Assembly (NCBI RefSeq): GCF_029784135.1
Contig: NC_073746.1
Coordinates: 291,477,089 to 291,541,088 of the forward strand
DNA from: Toxorhynchites rutilus septentrionalis
Taxonomy: Eukaryota > Arthropoda > Insecta > Diptera > Culicidae
Direction: 5' to 3'
Length of the DNA: 64,000 bases
Part shown: positions 44,581-55,812 of the stretch, in pieces
Layout of the letters: each line of letters opens with the position of its first letter
Position numbering within the stretch: position 1 is the stretch's first letter
Notes under the pieces: generated by a model
The model's input: only the letters and a program-made list of their open reading frames with translations
What the model was told of the DNA's origin: nothing
Databases searched by the model: none
Program-made: the position numbers and the translations under genes

Positions 44581-45100
44581 ACCCGTAATCAAGCTTGATT
44601 GATTTAGTGAGGAGATCTCATCACATTTCATTAAACAATAGTATAGTGCTTATAAAAAACCCGGTGTATTGTTAAATTGAAATGCTTAAAGCTTTTGGTA
44701 GACAAATATGCGAGAAAACTTTGATTGCACTTTTCTCAGTTGCTGATTTTGGAACACGGGACAACTATGTGTAGAGCGGCAGAACAAGTTATCGAATAAA
44801 ACTGTGCTTTCTTGAATCGGACCATTTTAACTGTGTTGAATACAGCATTTAATTCCATGCAAAAAAAATCATTTCCATACACCTTATATTTATTATAAAT
44901 GAAGAAAAAAAATATATGGAAGGTTATGTTCAAGACACGACCGCATTATTGACGTATTCGCTTATTTATCGCTTCGAATATTATGTTATAATGCATCGCA
45001 ATTTTCAAAATACTCTACTAGAAAGTTCTGATGATTCTGAAAAGCGACAATTGTTTGTGTGATAATGTAGGAGCAATTGAAGCAATTGATTGATTTTTGC

Positions 45101-45250
45101 CCTGGCGTGAACAATACACAACACCGTACCTCTCACGCTAAAGGTCACGAGTTCAATTCTCACTCCCGACATTCTTCCTTCGGAGTGGAAGTAAAACCGT
45201 GTTCCCAGTGACAAACTAGCCAAAAGATTCAAAGTCATTATAATACAGAA
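45101..45250 (+). repeat. tRNA-derived SINE, family 1, 5'-degenerate copy
   Basis: 'ctcacgctaaaggtcacgag' and 'ttcaattctcactcccgac' form the box B half of a tRNA-like head; box A is diverged. The tail 'tcattataatacag' matches the copy at 57885-58034 (read on the minus strand). Confidence 0.6.
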
Positions 45251-45562
45251 AAAAAACTTTTGGAAAAATAGTCCTGGAAAGAAAAGATGTTTCCTGGAAG
45301 GAGATGATGTTTCGAATTATACAGCTTGAGCATGGGTAGACATTACACTGTTAAATTTCGTAGTTGATCTCCGTGGCTTACCCGAATCAGCGAAATTGCA
45401 CAAAAAAACACACTGAATGAAGCTTTGGAGTAGCGACCCATTCTCATTGTGCAAATTTCGATGATTCGAACTTTAGGTAGTCGATAACGACGCTGACCAC
45501 ATCCTAACAGTCACCAGAGGGAAGGAAGGAATGTTAGTATGATATTCGTGGCCAGATGGGTT

Positions 45563-45615
45563 ATAATCATAGGGAAACCACGCTGTAAGGGCTTGGTTCC
45601 CCTATGATTATCATC
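45563..45615. other. Short hairpin
   Basis: 'ataatcatagggaaacca' and its near-complement 'tggttcccctatgattat' are separated by about 16 bp. Possibly an end-to-end MITE remnant. Confidence 0.45.
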
Positions 45616-45729
45616 GGAGGAGTAATCTTTTGTAGGGGACGTTAAAAATCAGGAATCACTGCGGTAATTGAAATGATTTTGTAGACACCGACTCTCAGTT
45701 AATCGATATGAAATAAGCCGGGGCTATGT

Positions 45730-46150
45730 TTCCCGCGTAGAACACAATACATGGCAAATACCACATACATCGGCGGAAGATATCCCTACGGGGCTCAAGA
45801 AGTTTTTGTAACCATGTTTTCATTTGCCTTTGTGATTCATCACGTTTAAATCAATCAATCCAATCATTCTGATATATTGCAATACACGGTGGTGGAAGAT
45901 TTCCAATGTTATCCTGAGAGCTCTTCTACAACGAACTGGAAGATGATATATGTTGTGATTCATCACGCGTAGATGATTTCCTCAATTCAATATATTCCAA
46001 TTTACCACGGCAAAAGATTTTGCAAAATAGACTGTGGCTATCAAGAGAATTCCATAACCCGTCGGGCGTACGTAGGATTTGTTCCAATATATAAAATATT
46101 GCAAATCGTGGCGGTAGAAGATATATTTCATTACGAGCTAGCCCATCCAA
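45730..46150. repeat. Degenerate repeated motifs
   Basis: Variants of 'atattgcaa....cggtggtagaagat' recur at about 45740, 45875, 45985 and 46085, with an irregular spacing of about 100-135 bp. Weak, old tandem-type repeat. Confidence 0.35.
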
Positions 46151-46639
46151 ACCTCTCAATCAAAATTAAATTTATGAGTGTCCACTAAGTGCGAGAGGAA
46201 CACAAATATGTTTTAATAGTCGGGGTGTGATTTTTTTTCCATACTGGTTTATACACTATTATGCTACACACAAAACAACAAAGTACAGCACTTTAATCAT
46301 TTTTTATGTTTGATATCTGAAGTTTTTGCCTTACCTTCGTAATACTCACAGGTAAAATACGTCGTGTCAAGATACCGAGCGGATGACAAATGCGAGCACA
46401 TCAATATCCGATGATGACGTTTTGAATTATAGAGGCTTTAAGCTTTATCAGTTCATTCGCCTCTAACCATCAATAAGGTTTATTGAGAAAACTTAAACTA
46501 AGCTCTCGGCCTTGATAAAGGCTATTTGAAATGCATCGCTGCTGATTGTGAAATTGTGGATTTTTAAGATTATTATCATATGGCTAACCGTTTTCGAGAT
46601 ACAAGAACTTTCATATAATGCAAATAATGTTTGTTACTA

Positions 46640-46845
46640 GCGTAATTTATTAATACTTGGTTGAGATTTCTTAAGCCAAATAACACGCCTTGAATGTATT
46701 CCGAGGGGCAAGCTCTAGAATACGCGTGACCACAGTGCAAGTCGAAGGAAATTTCTTTGACGAAAAATCCCCCGGCCAGAACGGGAATCGAACCCGAACA
46801 CCCGGCATGATAATGTGAGACGCTAACCACTCGGCCACGGGTGCA
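46640..46845 (-). repeat. tRNA-derived SINE (Feilai-like)
   Basis: Minus-strand head begins 'gcacccgtggccgagtggtt' at 46844. Box A TGGCCGAGTGG is at 46837-46827 and box B GGTTCGATTCC at 46794-46784, both close to the polymerase III consensus. The body continues 'ggggggattttt', 'cttgcactgtggtcacgcg' and ends near 46645 with 'aagtattaata'. The layout fits the tRNA-related SINEs of aedine mosquitoes (Feilai type); the name is inferred from memory. It is not called a tRNA gene because the acceptor stem does not close and a SINE body follows. Confidence 0.7.
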
Positions 46846-47786
46846 CTTATATGCTCATATAGGACGGATATATTGCCAACGAAATATAGGACTCTTAACA
46901 AGGTAGAGTTAGTTTTATTTATTTGATACGCATGCCTTTTATAACCGTCGAACTTATTTATGGATATTAAGACGTTGATCCCCGGATTGTTCTCACTGTG
47001 CCTCCCATTTAGCCCGCAACAAGTTCATTTGTATTCGGCTCTGTTACAGCTAAAATGCTAATGAGCCTAAAATAAACAAAAAGGATAAAAAAAAGTTGAT
47101 TTGCACAATGTGTCGGTCTCAGCTCCCAAATATATATATTGTATACAAAGAAAATAGCTAGAAATTCAACTGGTAACTGGTATCGTGACAACGAAATGAA
47201 TTAAATCGAAAAAGATCTTAATTCTCTCACTCCTTCAAATGATCACAATTTCGGGTAGTTGAAAAATATTGAGAATTGTAAAGTAAAAGTTAAATGAAAA
47301 GTAGTAAGGAGATTGAGAGATGATGGTATAGAGTGACAGATGGAGATGGAGCAGATGGAGAGATGATGGTATAAAGTTACTGAATTCTCGCATCCAGATT
47401 TCAACTGAATTGTGCTTTTGTGTGATTCATTCAGAGGTATGTATTCCTTTAAAAGTCCTGTACCATATCTCACTGACCGGATGTTCTTGTTCAGTAATGT
47501 TTGGCAATTGAATAAGGAAAGTCTTAGCCTGGTACAGCGGCTACACAATATTCAGCATTATTACAGTTTGAAAATTTGATATATACACCATTGTGACAGC
47601 TTCCATTTACATAGTGTTTAGTTTGATTTGCCACCTTATCATGAATTAACTAACACCTGTGAATTGTGCAGATTTGTTTATACGAAAACCATGATTCAGT
47701 TCTAGAAACTCATCGCACTTTCCACAAAAACAAGTTTGCTACAAGCTACACGATCATAATCGCCACATTTTTCATACCACACTTTA
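46846..47786. other. No gene seen
   Basis: AT-rich. A short internal duplication around 47330-47372 ('gatggtataaagt/gagtgacag', 'ggagatgatgg') is the only repeat noticed. Confidence 0.35.
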
Positions 47787-48130
47787 AGGGGGAATCCCTG
47801 TCTGGAAGGGTGAAAAATAATGAATTTTCGAGATTTTTTTTTCGAATGTTAGGAACAAAGTGAAATGTTCGGGTTATTGTCTAAGGTAAATTTGAAGATG
47901 TATTTTTCAAGTTTTTGAGTGTACGACAGCTGGATGCGTAAATGCTGTCTGAAAATTGGTACCTTGCTGGTGATATCGGTTCTGAAACGAGGTGTCACAG
48001 GACGAATTCCAATGAACATTTGGAAACTTTAGGACAAATACCTAAGCGTTATATACAGATATTTGAAAATTCGAAAAATTGCCCAAGAGGCGGCCATTTT
48101 AGTTTTTTATCTATTTTTTTTATTTTAGGT
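47787..48130 (+). repeat. Second copy of the TTAAGG-starting repeat
   Basis: 'ttaagggggaatccctgtct' opens the copy. 'tgctgtctgaaaattggtac' and 'aggacaaatacctaagcgtt' match the 31517-32172 insertion. The right end is not resolved. Confidence 0.55.
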
Positions 48131-48368
48131 TGATCAGCATTTAGCTGTAACACAGCCGAATTTTTATCGTGTACATGTCACATGTTTATCATATCTATAA
48201 ATAGAACATTACACAGTTTCCAGAGTATTCCTTCTACACCATTACATATGGTACACTTACACATTAGCCATTCAGGCGTAAGAGTATTCCTCCTGTTCTT
48301 CCATTATCCAGTCAGACCAGCGGAGACAGTTGATATGATCATTGTTGAGTTATTAATAGAACAGCACT

Positions 48369-49582
48369 ACCGTAATCTCTCAAAGTGACGCAAGCGCCAA
48401 AATTGACATTTTACTTTTTATGTTATAAATCGATAAAGAGTATCAAATCCTTTCAAATGACTGCGAAATTTTACAGAAATCTGAAAAAATGACCCCGTAA
48501 AAGCTTGAAAACGGAGTGGCGTAAGCGCCATTTCCACTGTGATGTGGCGCAAGCGCCGTCTCCCTTATGATGTGACGTATTTTGATTATGATGCGATGTG
48601 ATTTTTTATCTGTTCTGATGGTTTTGATAGCAGATTTCACATAACAACATCTTCCGTAATGGACGTTTAGCATAATGAGAGTCACATCCCTTCTTTCTTT
48701 AAAAAAAACACTTTTCCGAAATGCTCGTTATGTCAAACATTATAATCGAAAATAGTCCATCCTCATGCAGTGCTACATTTATAATGGCAATTTTGTTTTA
48801 GAACTATAAATCATGTACTTAGAAGCGCTGTTTAAAAGTCTCAAATATTTGAATTCATAAAATCAAACTAATCTTGAATGAAAAAAAACATCCTAGCTTG
48901 AAGTGTATTGCTGTTCTCACATATTGCACATAACGATTGTGACGGAATAGTTCAAACTCATTAGTTTAACTGTTGATTACAAGAATTTCCCAATAGTGTC
49001 TTATACCTTCAGAAATCAACGCATCTTATAACAAAAATCAAAACATCCTCGCGTAAACTGTATTTTCTTTACATCGGATGATTTCAGATGGCATTATCTT
49101 ATTTAACACGGATGTTTTCCATTGCATTTTGGATTGGAAAAAATCGGTGCTGTCTATAATTGTTAAAATCGGGTTCTCAACTACGTTAGCCTGCTTCTGC
49201 TGAACGCATGCTACAAAGTCGTAAAATGTGTAGAACTCTTCTCCCTGATGCTCCCTCATGCTCCGCTCAACGGCGGCATTTTGGAGAAAATAATTGGAAA
49301 CAGATTTTCGCATACTTTGATGGATGGACGCCAATCGGTTGTGGAAACAGCGATTTTGATTTGCTGTTTCCACAACAAATCGGCGTTGGTAACATAGGGT
49401 TAATAAAGCTGCATTATTTAAGGAATCAAGCCGATGGCAATGAATTTCCATCTAGTGTACATATTTTGTACAGATCAGATTTTCGTAATGCACGGGTATG
49501 CTGATTATACATGCAATTTTAAGAAAATCCTCGTACTGAAAATTTTCCCCTCTGGCGCTTGCGTCACTTTGCTAGATTACGG
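48369..49582. mobile_element. 1.2-kb TIR element with repeated GGCGCAAGCGCC-type motifs, inserted in a SINE
   Basis: Left end 'accgtaatctctcaaagtga' and the minus-strand right end 'gccgtaatctagcaaagtga' both continue 'cgcaagcgcca', giving TIRs of about 30 bp. The near-palindrome GGCG(C/T)AAGCGCC appears again at 48522-48533 and 48547-48558, as subterminal repeats do in many DNA transposons. The insertion point is defined by the SINE copy at 55.4 kb. A target duplication could not be read with confidence. The one long ORF is on the minus strand at 49038-49451. Confidence 0.65.
49038..49451 (-). CDS. Unassigned ORF, 137 codons, inside the TIR element
   Basis: Open from ATG 49451 to the stop ending at 49038. 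No known domain is recognised. It is Gln/Asn-rich with several Cys and Phe residues, for example RSMREHQGEEFYTFYDFVA near the middle. Its position inside a TIR-bounded element suggests an element-encoded protein or transposase remnant. It could also be a chance ORF; evidence is positional only. Confidence 0.3.
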   Translation of the reverse strand: MEIHCHRLDSLNNAALLTLCYQRRFVVETANQNRCFHNRLASIHQSMRKSVSNYFLQNAAVERSMREHQGEEFYTFYDFVACVQQKQANVVENPILTIIDSTDFFQSKMQWKTSVLNKIMPSEIIRCKENTVYARMF

Positions 49583-49795
49583 CAGAGCAGCCCGATGTTC
49601 CTTGCAGAGCAGAGCAGTTGTATGGATGAATCGATCATATTTCGACAGTGGATCGATCTTCATTCGCTGATAATTGTTGCGTGGACGTAGTTATTCTGTA
49701 ACAACACAAAGATGGTCAATGAGGGCCCTGAGTTTTGAACTCACGATCGATCGCTTACTAAGCGAACGCGCAACCAATGTGGCTACGAAGACCCC

Positions 49796-50172
49796 CTGTC
49801 AGCGATTTTTGTTAAAAATGGGTTATTTTTCTTGTTTAGAAGCTCATAAAAATTAGAAAAAAAAGATATCAAAAAACGGCTATGATAAAACGACTTCAGA
49901 TAAAAAAAAACAAAAAATCGATTTTTTCTAGACCAGGGTCACTCCTCAATGTGGAGGAGCTGTGTTTTCAATAAGATGTTGCGCGTGCACAAAATTTATT
50001 GGAAGAATTGTTCGTAATGGGTTAAAATCGAAAAATCGGCAAACAAAAACATTGTTCGAAACCTGCATTTTTGTTCCTCTAGTAGGTTCAATCAATTGCA
50101 ATTTTTCATCACAATGATTGTTCTTTTATCAAAATCATACTGTAGAAAAGGTTACGATTTTTTGTATTTTGT
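49796..50172. other. No gene seen
   Basis: AT-rich with homopolymer tracts. Confidence 0.35.
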
Positions 50173-50570
50173 TAAGCGGCCCATAGACGTTTAATATTAT
50201 TGCGCAATATTGTTTGTGCAATATAATTGTTCGTCTAGGAGCTTCAATATTGTCCCAAAACGAACAGTTATATTTCACAAACCAAAATATTGCGCAATAA
50301 TATTAACCCTTTGCGGTCGTTTGTCTGCTCCCAGCCACCACAGCTAGGAATTATACTAAATACTTTTTTCAACGAAGTAATAGTTTACATTTTTTCTGAA
50401 CGAATTTTAATGTCTAGTTATCCTTTTTACGAATTTGTACGGCGTTTTATGAATAAAAGGTAACAGTACTCGGTGTAAACAAAATATTATTAGCGTGGGA
50501 AGATAAGAGGATCTCTTTCAAGGGAAATCATTTCCGACCGCAAAGGGTTAAACGTCTATGGGCCGCTTAG
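50173..50570. mobile_element. Palindromic MITE containing a TTAA-flanked MITE
   Basis: The outer element has arms 'taagcggcccatagacgttt' (50173-50192) with the inverse at about 50550-50569. The arms extend inward ('aatattattgcgcaatattg') to about 50214, matched by 50285-50303 before the inner insertion. The inner element, 50307-50547, has termini CCCTTTGCGGTCG and CGACCGCAAAGGG between two TTAA copies (50303-50306, 50548-50551), the signature of piggyBac-type transposition. Removing it and one TTAA restores the outer palindrome exactly. Confidence 0.85.
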
Positions 50571-51237
50571 GTGTTATTCTTTGTTAGGATATGTTAGATT
50601 CTGCACTTTTCGCACATAGTTGCTTTAAACCGAATTTATTGCCCATTAAAGTTATACAAAATTAAATGAAATTGATGGTAAATGGTAACTAATAAATTGA
50701 GCTATCATTTGATGCGAAAATATTCCCATATGGTTTCTTCCCAGAGACTTGAAAAATATACATATCGATTTTTCGAACTGCTGGTCGTTGATGAGTTAAT
50801 ATGCGAGTGATGGAATAAATTCGCAAAGGTTTGCTTACATGATTGAACTGCTATATAGGTTGTGTAATGATTTTGGGTACAACCAAATCAATTGACGCGT
50901 TCTTCCTGAACACGGCGGTTTGCATGGAAAATGATGATAATTCACGCTCTATGCTCCGCATTCAGCAACCGGTCTTAGCGTTGGCCGTTTCGGTCACACA
51001 GAATCGCCTTCGCCAAACGGACAGGAAAAAAGAGCGCATGCCCGAAAGGGCAGCAACAAAATCGTAACAAGGCACTCTATCGTCAATGCCCAGCCTCGCG
51101 CTGCGCTTAGTGCTGTTCAGAAGTGGATTTTTATGAGAATCCTCGAAGTCGCGTCTCACCCATGCTGGGGCCACGGACACAGCGAAAACGGTGTACAGAC
51201 TCGGCCGTACGGATTTCACATGCCCATCGAGAGTTCC

Positions 51238-51271
<34 letters not shown>

Positions 51272-52132
51272 TAGCTCCTAATCTACACTGATGCTCTTCG
51301 TTACTTCGATACCTTTTCTTCTATTTTCGGGGTTGTTCACCCTGTGTGAGAGTACTTTCTATTTACGTACTACTGGCGGCTGATGTGGACAACGACTAGT
51401 GGGAAGAAGACACACCAAGGAGCAATACAGAGTAACGAACCATGGTAAGAGGAAGGCCTGCAGCAGGAGAGTGGGCTAGAAATATGTATACAAAACCAAA
51501 AACAACTTTGAAAAGAGTAAGAAGAAGCTCCGAAAAGGAAGATTCAAGATATCGGGGATAGAGAAATGGTAGGAGAAAGAGATCGTTACGGGAGTATAAA
51601 CAGAAACAGCAGGGTTTTTTTTTATTTTCTGTGGCAAGGAAAGACGAGATTGTCTCGGATTGCGGAATCGGTATAACGGTTTTGGCTATAAAAGAGGATC
51701 TTTGTTCCGAGTGCGATAAGATACATATGATAATCATTTCAACGTTATAGCGATATTGGCCCGATCCTTCTCGCTGTCGCACCTCGGAAGTATTAAATAT
51801 TTGTGTTTTCTATCGACTTATCTCATTGCCGCATCAAAACATTGAAATATATGACCATTTCTGTTGTTATTATTATTTTTATTGTACAGTCAATTGTTGT
51901 TAGATTATTTCAAATATAGTTGCGAATCAATTGAAACTAACCATAATTTTCGAAATGCGAGATCTTCTAAAAAGGACGTAAGTAAAGCGAATTGCGGATC
52001 TATTACGGGATTAGGGCACATCGTGAGCTTTCATTGTTAATTCATCGCCCTGTTGCTTTTTTAATATTCTCACTACCGCTTTTCCACGAACCGGACCCTA
52101 CCCCTCTGCTTTCGAGTTCTGATTTCGAGTGA
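50571..52132. other. No recognisable gene; GA microsatellite at 51237-51271
   Basis: A (GA)n tract interrupted by aa lies at 51237-51271. Minus-strand short ORFs (50962-51219, 51396-51782) have no family match. Possible host intergenic or intronic DNA. Confidence 0.4.
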
Positions 52133-52141
52133 AGATTTCAT

Positions 52142-52686
52142 GGTGACCGGAATAAATCGCCACAGTAAACAACTGCAACAGAAACAACCGCTTAGAAAAA
52201 GTGTAGTAGGCTAGAAATATTTGGCGCGGGAAAAACATCATGTGCCTCACATTTCTATTATAAATTTATTCTCTTGTTCTCGTTTTTCGAAATTTATTCT
52301 GAGGACAATGTAATGGGGACGAAGTCCCCATTTGGCGAGGATAAGGAATCGAGGCGGCCCATGCCGCCAAGATGACGCAATCCGAGTCCACCGCCGACCC
52401 GCCGTCGGAAGCGGCGGTGTCTCGCACGCAAACCTGGGATCCACTGATTGCCCGGTTAGTTTGAAACATAGGATACGATCCTTTAGCAATGTCCGACCGA
52501 GCTCTAGCGAGCGTCGGACGGTATACGTCTGCCCGGGGCGTTACGTTTGCCTGGGGCGATACGTTTGCCCGGTTAATTCTTGTTTTGAAATACAATACCG
52601 CGCCACAATATTTATAGCCTACTACACATTTTATAAGCGGTGGTTTCTGTTGCAGTCGTTTTCTGTGGCGATTTATTCCGGGAACC
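52142..52686. mobile_element. Long-TIR non-autonomous element with 9-bp target duplication (MULE-like)
   Basis: AGATTTCAT occurs directly at 52133-52141 and 52687-52695. Inside it the termini 'ggtgaccggaataaatcgcc' and, on the minus strand, 'ggttcccggaataaatcgcc' form arms of about 90 bp that continue through 'aactgcaacagaaac' and 'gtgtagtaggct'. A 9-bp duplication with long arms is typical of Mutator-like (MULE) elements. The GC-rich interior has three 18-bp tandem units near 52525-52578 (pattern 'acgtttgcc.ggggcg..') and no transposase. Confidence 0.75.
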
Positions 52687-53037
52687 AGATTTCATATAGG
52701 AAGGAAACGGAGTGAGAAAGACGCGTAATGGCCAAAATGTACCGCTGCTGCCGCCGCTGATTTGGGTTTAACCAGTTACATGGGCTACTCTAATCAATGA
52801 AATATTCAAAATTATTTCTGTAGCAAATGAGATACAAGATACAGAATACAATTTATTCATACATGTCCTTTGACTTTCACTGTAATGAAAATCGAATGCT
52901 TTTTGAATTTCATGGTGACACTGGTTCAATAGGCAAATCATATAAGGAATTGTTCATGTCTTCGAACTTATCTGATGCCGTCTGTTAAAAATAAATTAAA
53001 TTTACTTTCGTCAGACCACAGTACCTTCTCCTCTACC
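52687..53037. other. No gene seen
   Basis: Short AT-rich gap between the MULE-like element and the mariner fragment. Confidence 0.4.
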
Positions 53038-53634
53038 TTGAAGCCACGAGACGTCGATCGCCGTTTTTTCACGTGCGAACAACTGCTCCAACGGCATAAG
53101 AGAAAGAGTTTTTTGCATCGAATCGTTACTGACGATGAAAAATGGGTCCATTACGGTAATCCTAAACGTCGGGCAACGTATGAATACCTCGGCCATGCAT
53201 CAACATCGACGGCCGCATGGAATATTCTCGGCCAGAAGGTTATGCTGTCTATTTGGTGGGACCAGCTGGGGGTGGTGTACTATGAGCTGCTAAAACCGAA
53301 TGAAACCATTAGGGGGGACCTCTACCGATGACAATTGATGCGTTTGAGCCGTGCACTAAAGCAAAAACGGCCACAATACGAGCAAAGACACGATAAAGTT
53401 ATTTTGCAGCACGACAATGTTCGGCCGCATGTCGGGGAACCGGTCAAAACATACTTGGAAACGCTGAAATTGGAGGTCCTATCCCACCCGTCGTATTCTC
53501 TAGACATTGCTCCGTCCGATAACTACCTTTTTCGATCGATCCAACATGGCCTAGTTGAACAGCACTTCTCCAACTTTGATAAAGTCAAAAATTGGATCGA
53601 TTCGTGGTCAGCCGACAAACCGGCCGATTCTTTC
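53038..53634 (+). pseudogene. DD34D mariner transposase fragment
   Basis: Homologue of the split mariner at 16.2-25.5 kb. It begins at LKPRDVDRRFFTCEQLLQRH, lacking the N-terminal DNA-binding part. Catalytic motifs are VTDDEKWVHY, ILQHDNVRPHV and LDIAPSD, with 34 residues between the last two Asp. TGA 53329-53331 interrupts the frame where the homologue has CGA (Arg), a single C-to-T change. The C-terminus is lost just after DKPAD, next to the dispersed repeat starting at 53645. No TIRs remain. It supplies the uninterrupted sequence (GGAGGTCCTATCCCACCC) that proves the DD37E insertion site in the other copy. Confidence 0.88.
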
Positions 53635-53644
53635 CTTTCATAAA

Positions 53645-54345
53645 CTCTATCTGTTAATCTCAACAACCTTAAAAAGAGTAGCACTGCTTCTTTATTATCA
53701 AGATTAGCGCAAATGCAATCCTAGTTGAAAGAAGTTTTGCCACTGGCACGCGAGCCCAAATAAATTAATAACTTATTATAACTTATTGAATAACTTGGTA
53801 TTCCCCAAATAATTTTTTGGTGCATAACCTTAACACCTGCTTCACCATAACGTCAGTTCAATGCATTGATGACAAAAAACAAACAATGTTAACGGCTTGG
53901 AAAAAGGCTGAATATTTGACTCAGCAGAGACTCATTACCAATACCCTAGTGTAAATATTTCCCTCTCGCTATCTCCCCTCCTTGTTTATATTTATCTAAT
54001 GCATAATTTGCATAATTTGCATAATTTGCAACCCCAAACAGTCATCAATCATAGCATAAAGAATTCGGCGATTATTGCATCGTTACAGGGCCAATGCACA
54101 CGGGAGCAGATACAAATGGGGTTCCAGCGTAGCGAAGATGCACTATTTTTACGTACGGGTTATGAAGCACGAACGGACGCACACAAATATCCATATATCG
54201 ATGGCTTGAAGCAACTAAATATACACACACTTATCTCCGTTATGCGCTCTTCTCAACAGAAGCCCTTTATGTTAAAATTGTCAGTCTAGATTAGCTTAGC
54301 TATCATCCTTATCATTCCTACCACCATGCGAAACCAAACCAAATT
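53645..54345 (+). repeat. Dispersed repeat (second copy of 31021-32500 family, without its insertion)
   Basis: Collinear with the inverse complement of 32173-32310 plus 31021-31516. It also contains a short tandem 'cataatttg' run (54001-54030) that the other copy lacks. Ends near 54345 at 'gtgaaaccaaa'-type text. Confidence 0.7.
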
Positions 54346-55019
54346 TCGAAAATGAATCCCGAAAGTGCTTTTTTGATTTTCTCCAAGCATTTCAATTAGC
54401 GGTTTCATCAAATGTGGCTTCTGCAAAGTTGCCGCTAAGGATACGCTGTATTTTTGAGGCTCTTGACTCGAATGAATAGATGAAGGCTTATTCACTGCCT
54501 GTTCATTGATACTCGTTTTGAACTTTGGAAGAAAAATTTCGAGGGGTTGTATCCGAGACACGACCGCTTAGGGCGTAGGACTACGCAATCTTTTTTTTAA
54601 TTTGTTGGTTTATCATTTCGGATATTATTTGCGAATACGTCGAAGTTCCATAAATAACTCTTACGTAAAAATTTCCGGGGACCCTGAAAAGTTTTATTGG
54701 CTGGCGTGGTTTTATAAAATCATTTCGAGAAGCAACGATTCTTTCTTGCCTTTGCGATAACAATACACTAATTGGTCATATGTCGCAATTTGTTTCTTTA
54801 TATCAATGCACGCATTGCACTGAGTATCTAACGAGAGACATCTTCCGTGCATCGCCATTCAACAAGCATAAAACACGCGTCTAACAGATGCACACAGTTG
54901 CAGCGATAAAAATGAAACAGCTCGAGGGAAAACATAAAACACAAAACAGCAGACTATACGGCCTTTTTTGTATTGTTGTGTTTCTTTCGACCTTTTCGAC
55001 CTTTGTTGTGTTTCTAGCG
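54346..55019. other. No gene seen; palindrome-like motif at 54571-54586
   Basis: Contains 'gcgtaggactacgc', a variant of the recurrent GACGTAG..CTACGTC motif. ORFs at 54286-54763 have no family match. Confidence 0.35.
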
Positions 55020-55320
55020 GCTGCATAAGTTGCCCGTTATTGACAGATCTGTTCGGGAAAGCACGCAAATGGACAGAACAAATGTATGGGGGAATGGGAA
55101 TGCTTCCAATTTTCATCAATTTAAACCATATTCAGACTATGGCATTGTAATGTATAGCATATCAAACAAATCTTAGAAAATTTCCAATTCGATTGATATG
55201 CAAATCTTTAGAATCCATTCGCAGCAAAAATAGTTATTAACGTAAACTTTATTTCATAAAAACGTGACCTGTTTTCTGATTTGGCACCCTTAATGTAAGA
55301 CGTAGTCCTACGTCAAAATT
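55020..55320 (-). repeat. Dispersed repeat, copy 2 (of 30199-30500)
   Basis: Minus strand from 55318 begins 'ttgacgtaggactacgtctt' and follows copy 1 for about 300 bp, including 'gatatgctatacattacaat'. Confidence 0.7.
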
Positions 55321-55398
55321 GTCCATAATTGTGACAAATTGATTACCAACAAACCGTTTTTTGATGGTAAATTTCTTCACGCGAACATTCCTTAATAG

Positions 55399-55762
55399 GG
55401 GGTCTTCGTAGCCACACTGGTTGCGCGTTCGTTTACTAAGCGATCGATCGTGAGTTCAAACTCAGGGCCCTCAATTAACTATCTTTGTGTTGTTATAAAA
55501 TAACTACGTCCGCGTAACAATCATCAGCGATGGAGATCGATCCACGGTGGAACAAAGGTCGATTCAACCATACAACTGCTCTGCTCTGCAAGAAACATCG
55601 GGCTGTTGTGCTATAAACAACACAACATATCAACTGTCTCCGCTGTCCGGTCTGCTGAACAAAGGAAGAACATAAAGAATACCCTTACGCCTAAATGGCT
55701 ACTACTGTGTAATTTACCATAATGTAATGGAACAGAAAAAATACTCTTACGCCTTATGATTT
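55399..55762 (+). repeat. tRNA-derived SINE, family 2, uninterrupted copy
   Basis: Head 'ggggtcttcgtagccacact' with box A-like TAGCCACACTGG (55409-55420) and box B-like GAGTTCAAACTC (near 55452). A body follows ('acaactgctctgctctgcaa') and the tail has duplicated 'tactcttacgcc' text. It shows the intact state of the SINE at 48.2-49.8 kb. Confidence 0.7.
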
Positions 55763-55812
55763 TTATTATTTTTTATAATGATGCTACACCTCATTGAGGG
55801 ATTAGATCTTCT

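Larger units (their letters stand above)
48225..49795 (-). repeat. tRNA-derived SINE, family 2, split by a TIR element
   Basis: The head on the minus strand from 49795 ('ggggtcttcgtagccacatt') and the tail at about 48368-48225 ('ggagacagttgatatgatca', '..cttacgcctgaatggcta') match the uninterrupted copy at 55399-55762. Box A-like 'tagccacattgg' and box B-like 'gtgagttcaaaactc' are present in the head. An element with inverted ends separates the two parts. Confidence 0.7.

Noticed and set aside
46775..46845. A tRNA gene on the minus strand
   Set aside because: Box A and box B fit well, but the 5' and 3' acceptor strands do not pair cleanly and the sequence continues into a SINE-like body. Called a SINE.
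48369..49582. hAT assignment based on an 8-bp duplication
   Set aside because: The flanks (acagcact / cagagcag region) do not match well enough to claim a target duplication.
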